Position numbers and translations under genes: made by a program
NCBI GenBank assembly: GCA_946122785.1
Contig: CAMGYJ010000011.1
Location: 56,222,449 to 56,286,448 of the forward strand
Reading direction: 5' to 3'
DNA length: 64,000 bases
Source of the DNA: Linum tenue
Lineage: Eukaryota > Streptophyta > Magnoliopsida > Malpighiales > Linaceae
The notes under the pieces: generated by a model
Database searches by the model: none
The model's input: only the letters and a program-made list of their open reading frames with translations
What the model was told of the DNA's origin: nothing
Shown: positions 60,602 through 64,000 of the stretch, in pieces
Layout of the letters: the number at the start of each line of letters is the position of its first letter
Numbering within the stretch: position 1 is the stretch's first letter

Positions 60602-62567
60602 ATGAGAGCGGAAGTCCAGATGGAGCCAGCAGGCGGGGAGGGTCACAGTGACGCCGACCCTTTGCTGCAGAATCAGGCCGATTCTCTTTCGTCGCCAGCA
60701 AGTCCCAGCGAGATCACTAACGAGGAGGATGATCTCGAGAACGGGTCGGTTCCCACTTGCCGCATTTGCCTCGAGAGCGATTGCGATCCAGGTTAGTGTT
60801 TCATCGGATGAAAAGTCTTGAGCTTGATCGCTTTTGGCTAACTGGGTTCGGGTGGAGTTTCTGACCCGACTGGCTATTCGTTCCAAAGTTTCTATTTTGT
60901 GAATCATTGGATTGGATGATTGTGGTTGAAGTGGGAATTGTTGGTGTTGGTTTAGGAAATAGAAGAGTGAACAAAGTGGTATCCTTGAACATGGTCAGAA
61001 TTAGACTCTAGGAAATTGGTGCCACTATGGCTGCTTGCTAAGTTTGTGGTCTGGAATGGATGTAGTTTAGTTGGATGGAGTGCATTTTCTTGCAGACAGT
61101 TCAATTTAGGTTTGCTGTGCCTGTGCTTAATGTTGAGAATTTGATATTGTAGGAGATGAGCTGATATCTCCATGTATGTGCAAAGGCACTCAGCAGTTTG
61201 TTCACCGTGTGTGCCTTGATCATTGGCGTGCAGTTAAGGTAAGCACTCCGCTCATGAAGCTGATTACTTTTTCTTGGAGTTAATTGATCTTGTTCTTGGG
61301 TATACAATAAATAGATCTTCTGTCTCTTTTTTATATAGGAAGGATTTGCTTTCTCTCACTGCACTACTTGCAAAGCACAGTTCCATCTTCGAGTTGCATT
61401 GCTTGAGGTGAATTCTTGGCGTAAAATAAAGTTCAGACTTTTTGTGACAAGGGATGTCCTTGTCGTGTTTTTGGCCGTACAAACAGTGAGTAATCTGTCT
61501 ACTTTCTAAGTTCTGAGTTTATAATGTGCCTTGCCAATAATAGTTGAAAAACCAATGTAATCCACAAAAAATTTGTAACCACCCTGTAGCATCTTATGCA
61601 TTGATTTGCATACTTGAATGAAGCAATTGGATATCTGTGCTATTTGACTCAAATCCCTTAGATGTCACTTTAAGTACTGGCATTCAAATGAACCAGTCTA
61701 CAGCTACTCAGGTTGGCATCCTATTCCAACTCCGCAACAGGAAATCATAAAAAGAGAAACTTATAGAAGACTTGTAACCCTAGATTATATACAAGGACCA
61801 TTTTCATGCCTAATATTTTTTTCTTCCTAGGTGATTGCTGCTATGGGCGGCTTTGCCTTCCTAATGGACAAAGATGGAGCCTTTCGGAACTCATTCAGTG
61901 ACGGTTGGGATCGAATACTGTCTAAACATCCCATTCCCTTCTACTATTGCATAGGTAGGGGTATCTCTGTCTATCACCATGTTATTCTCACTCCTATTTG
62001 CTGTCTATATCTCATGGCAGTGTTGGTTTTTTGCTCCTTCCATTGATAGTCTGCATGCTTATGTTGCTGGTAAATAAATTGCTTTTATCAGGAGTTTTGG
62101 CTTTCTTTGTGCTGCTCGGGTTCTTCGGCCTTATACTACATTGCTCGACCCTCAACAGCAGTGATCCTCGGATGGCCGGATGCCAGAACTGCTGCTACGG
62201 ATGGGGAATCTTGGACTGCTTCCCTGCATCCATGGAAGCATGTTTTGCCTTGGTACTGGTGTTTGTTGTCATTTTTGCCATCCTCGGCATAGCTTATGGC
62301 TTCCTTGCTGCCACCATGGCTATTCAAAAGATCTGGCAGAGACATTACCACATCCTCGCCAAGAGGGAGCTAACTAAGGTGATACATCGATCGATATTAC
62401 CACATTTTCCCCAATTGTTTTGGCTGCAGAAATAGAAGAGGTTTCCATAGTGTTGACGGTGAAACGTTTCGCAGGAGTACATAGTGGAAGATCTTAACGG
62501 TTGCTATACCCCACCAAAGCTTGACGCGGAACATGAAGAGAAGTTGAAAATGCTAAAGCTTTTGTAG
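60602..62567 (+). CDS. RING-CH (MARCH-type) membrane E3 ubiquitin ligase
   Basis: 308 residues in six exons: 60602-60791, 61153-61238, 61339-61485, 61831-61954, 62092-62378, 62475-62567. The RINGv domain C4HC3 is complete (CRICLES ... CMCKGTQQFVHRVCLDHW ... CTTCKAQF) from about 53 to 112, spread over exons 1-3; it binds two zinc ions and recruits an E2. Hydrophobic segments follow at about 125-145 (VLVVFLAVQTVIAAMGGFAF), about 185-205 (VLAFFVLLGFFGLILHC) and about 235-265 (FALVLVFVVIFAILGIAYGF), so it is a multi-pass membrane protein. The cytosolic tail ends NGCYTPPKLD... The N-terminus is acidic and Ser-rich. A second Met at codon 7 could also serve. The substrate is unknown. Confidence 0.92.
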
Positions 62568-62951
62568 CTGGGTACTTGTGTAAGAAAAAAAAGGTAAATG
62601 TTGGAAGTCATTTGAGAAGACAACATGTGATGTTTAACTAACTATTATGTACTACCCTGGTTCTGATATAGAATGAAGCAGAATTCGAAGGAGATTTCTT
62701 CTCTCGTTTTTCCCACAAAAATTGGTCGATTAATTTGTCACAATTGTCATTTCGATAAGTTCATATGAAACTACTGCAGGCTTTGGTTACAACGTAAAGA
62801 AAATATATTTGTCCGATGTTTATTTAGTATTCATGCCCGAGTATGCAATTTATGAAATACAGAGTACAATTTGAATCCAACCATTACTACTATGAATAGG
62901 ATAGTCTACTACATGATAACATTGATATGATTTTCCAGTACAAGCTTTTCT
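62568..62951. other. Convergent intergenic region, RING-CH and SDR genes
   Basis: 3' UTRs of two converging genes; nothing else recognised. Confidence 0.6.
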
Positions 62952-63968
62952 TCAAAGTGAAGAGAAAATAGGGACGCCTGGTATGGTGGCTCCGGCATCC
63001 ACGAGGAACATATTGCCCGTCACATACTGCGACGAATCATGAATGAGGTATCGGATGATCGATGTCAGTGCTGGATCTACAGTTCCATATGTTTGTAGAG
63101 GGAGTGTTCTCTTGCCGGCCTGCTTCAGCCAGTCTTTCTGCATCAGGCCTTTCGTGATCTCGGACTGGAAAATTCCAGGTGATATAGAATTGACCCTGAT
63201 CCTGTACACCCCCAACTCCCGAGCCATCGCCTGTGGCAAGACAAATCAATGCATTAAGAACTTCCATGTAAGGAGAAACACATGTGATCTTTGTATTGCA
63301 GGTGTTCGTGTCTAAGAAGAGAGCAGAGTGTTCAGTTTTACCGCTGTCAGTGCATTTACTCCCGCTTTGGAAGTAATATAACCAACATTACCGACCGCCA
63401 CTTGACCACGAGGGTGACCGGCGATCGAAGCGATGTTGATTATGCAACCTCCGACCCCGGCATCACGCATTCGCTTGCCGACTGATTTCGAAACCAACCA
63501 AGTCCCCGTCGTATTCGTCTTCACCTCGTGGTTCCATTCCTCTTCAGAATACTCTAATGGGTTCTTAATGCTACCTCTCACCCCTGCATTGTTGATCAAT
63601 GCATCCACCCTCCCAAACGCCTCCCAAGCCCTCTGCACCGCAGCGTCGATGGCCCCACCGTCCGTCGAAACATCCATCTCCACAGCCACAGCGCGACGAT
63701 GCAGACCATCGCTAGCGATGGTCTGCACATTGATCTCGTCGCACAGAGACTGCAAGCGGTCGACGCGTCTAGCAGCAGCCACTACCCTGCATCCAGCTCT
63801 GGCTAGGTCGAGAGCGAACTCTCGGCCCAGCCCTGAAGATGCGCCCGTGACGAGGACCACTTTGCCTCGCAGGTCGCACCACGGCTCGAGCTGCGAGTCT
63901 GCTGTCACGGCCGTCATCACCTTGCTAGCCATTGCTAATGCCTGATGAGAGTGGTTTTCCCCTGACAA
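62952..63968 (-). CDS. Short-chain dehydrogenase/reductase, plant glucose/ribitol-dehydrogenase-like group
   Basis: 301 residues in two exons: 63342-63968 and 62952-63230, phase 0. Cofactor motif TGASSGLG (41-48), NNAG intact, catalytic Tyr197 and Lys201 (YITSK). Ends [13 protein letters not shown], with [19 protein letters not shown] before it, which is the signature of an uncharacterised plant SDR group (Arabidopsis At2g17845/At3g55290-like by recollection). The EPWCDL block before the fold is also group-specific. Two start codons are possible: 63968 and the in-frame Met13 (63932); the first is used because the upstream sequence stays in frame, but the second fits paralogues better. The candidate catalytic Ser (181) stands 16 rather than 13 residues before the Tyr. 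No signal peptide; substrate unknown. Confidence 0.92.
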
Positions 63969-64000
63969 GGTGAGAGTAGGCTATAGAGAGTGAGAGAGTT

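Overview
The window is nuclear DNA from a flowering plant, most likely a eudicot. The genes have short introns with GT-AG borders. The protein families are plant-specific or plant-typical: a DELLA-class GRAS regulator, a GDP-sugar transporter, a 3-ketoacyl-CoA synthase, plant histone H2A.Z, an EG45/natriuretic-like protein and a PPR-DYW pseudogene. The AT-rich intergenic DNA is full of plant transposable elements. I could not fix the species.

Layout. 0.3-5.1 kb: a nearly intact, young Ty1/copia retrotransposon (two LTRs, 5-bp target duplication) whose polyprotein frame has one in-frame stop. 5-12 kb: gene-poor, with a degenerate ~366-bp tandem repeat. 12.1-13.7 kb: an intronless DELLA-type GRAS gene (minus strand) with altered DELLA and VHYNP motifs. 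14-27 kb: a repeat field with MITEs, TRIM-like pieces, a hAT-type foldback element, and a large foldback that carries a minisatellite and a nested hAT-type element. 27.1-28.1 kb: a three-exon SDR gene. 29.4-31.4 kb: a decayed PPR-DYW gene. 32.3-33.3 kb: a GDP-fucose transporter gene (minus). 34.2-35.1 kb: a short LINE-type insertion. 37.3-40.4 kb: a cluster of tiny genes (minus) encoding ~64-residue proteins with an Asp run near the C-terminus, two intact and one relic. 42.6 kb: a 5'-truncated LINE.

45-64 kb is the gene-dense part: 3-ketoacyl-CoA synthase (+), H2A.Z (-), STRAP-like WD40 protein (-), 26S proteasome ATPase RPT6 (+), EG45-like secreted protein (+), RING-CH membrane E3 ligase (+) and a second SDR (-). 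STRAP and RPT6 are divergent and share an ~0.84-kb intergenic region. These genes are mostly housekeeping and do not form one pathway. Two adjacencies (H2A.Z next to STRAP; the GDP-fucose transporter near RPT6) look like old plant microsynteny.

The most interesting items are the acidic microprotein cluster with shared promoter blocks, the DELLA protein with a DGLLA motif, a family of ~290-bp TRIM-like elements scattered over the window, and a LINE insertion of about 21 bp recognisable only from its target-site duplication. Exon borders were placed by reading splice sites and keeping the reading frame; no transcript evidence was available.
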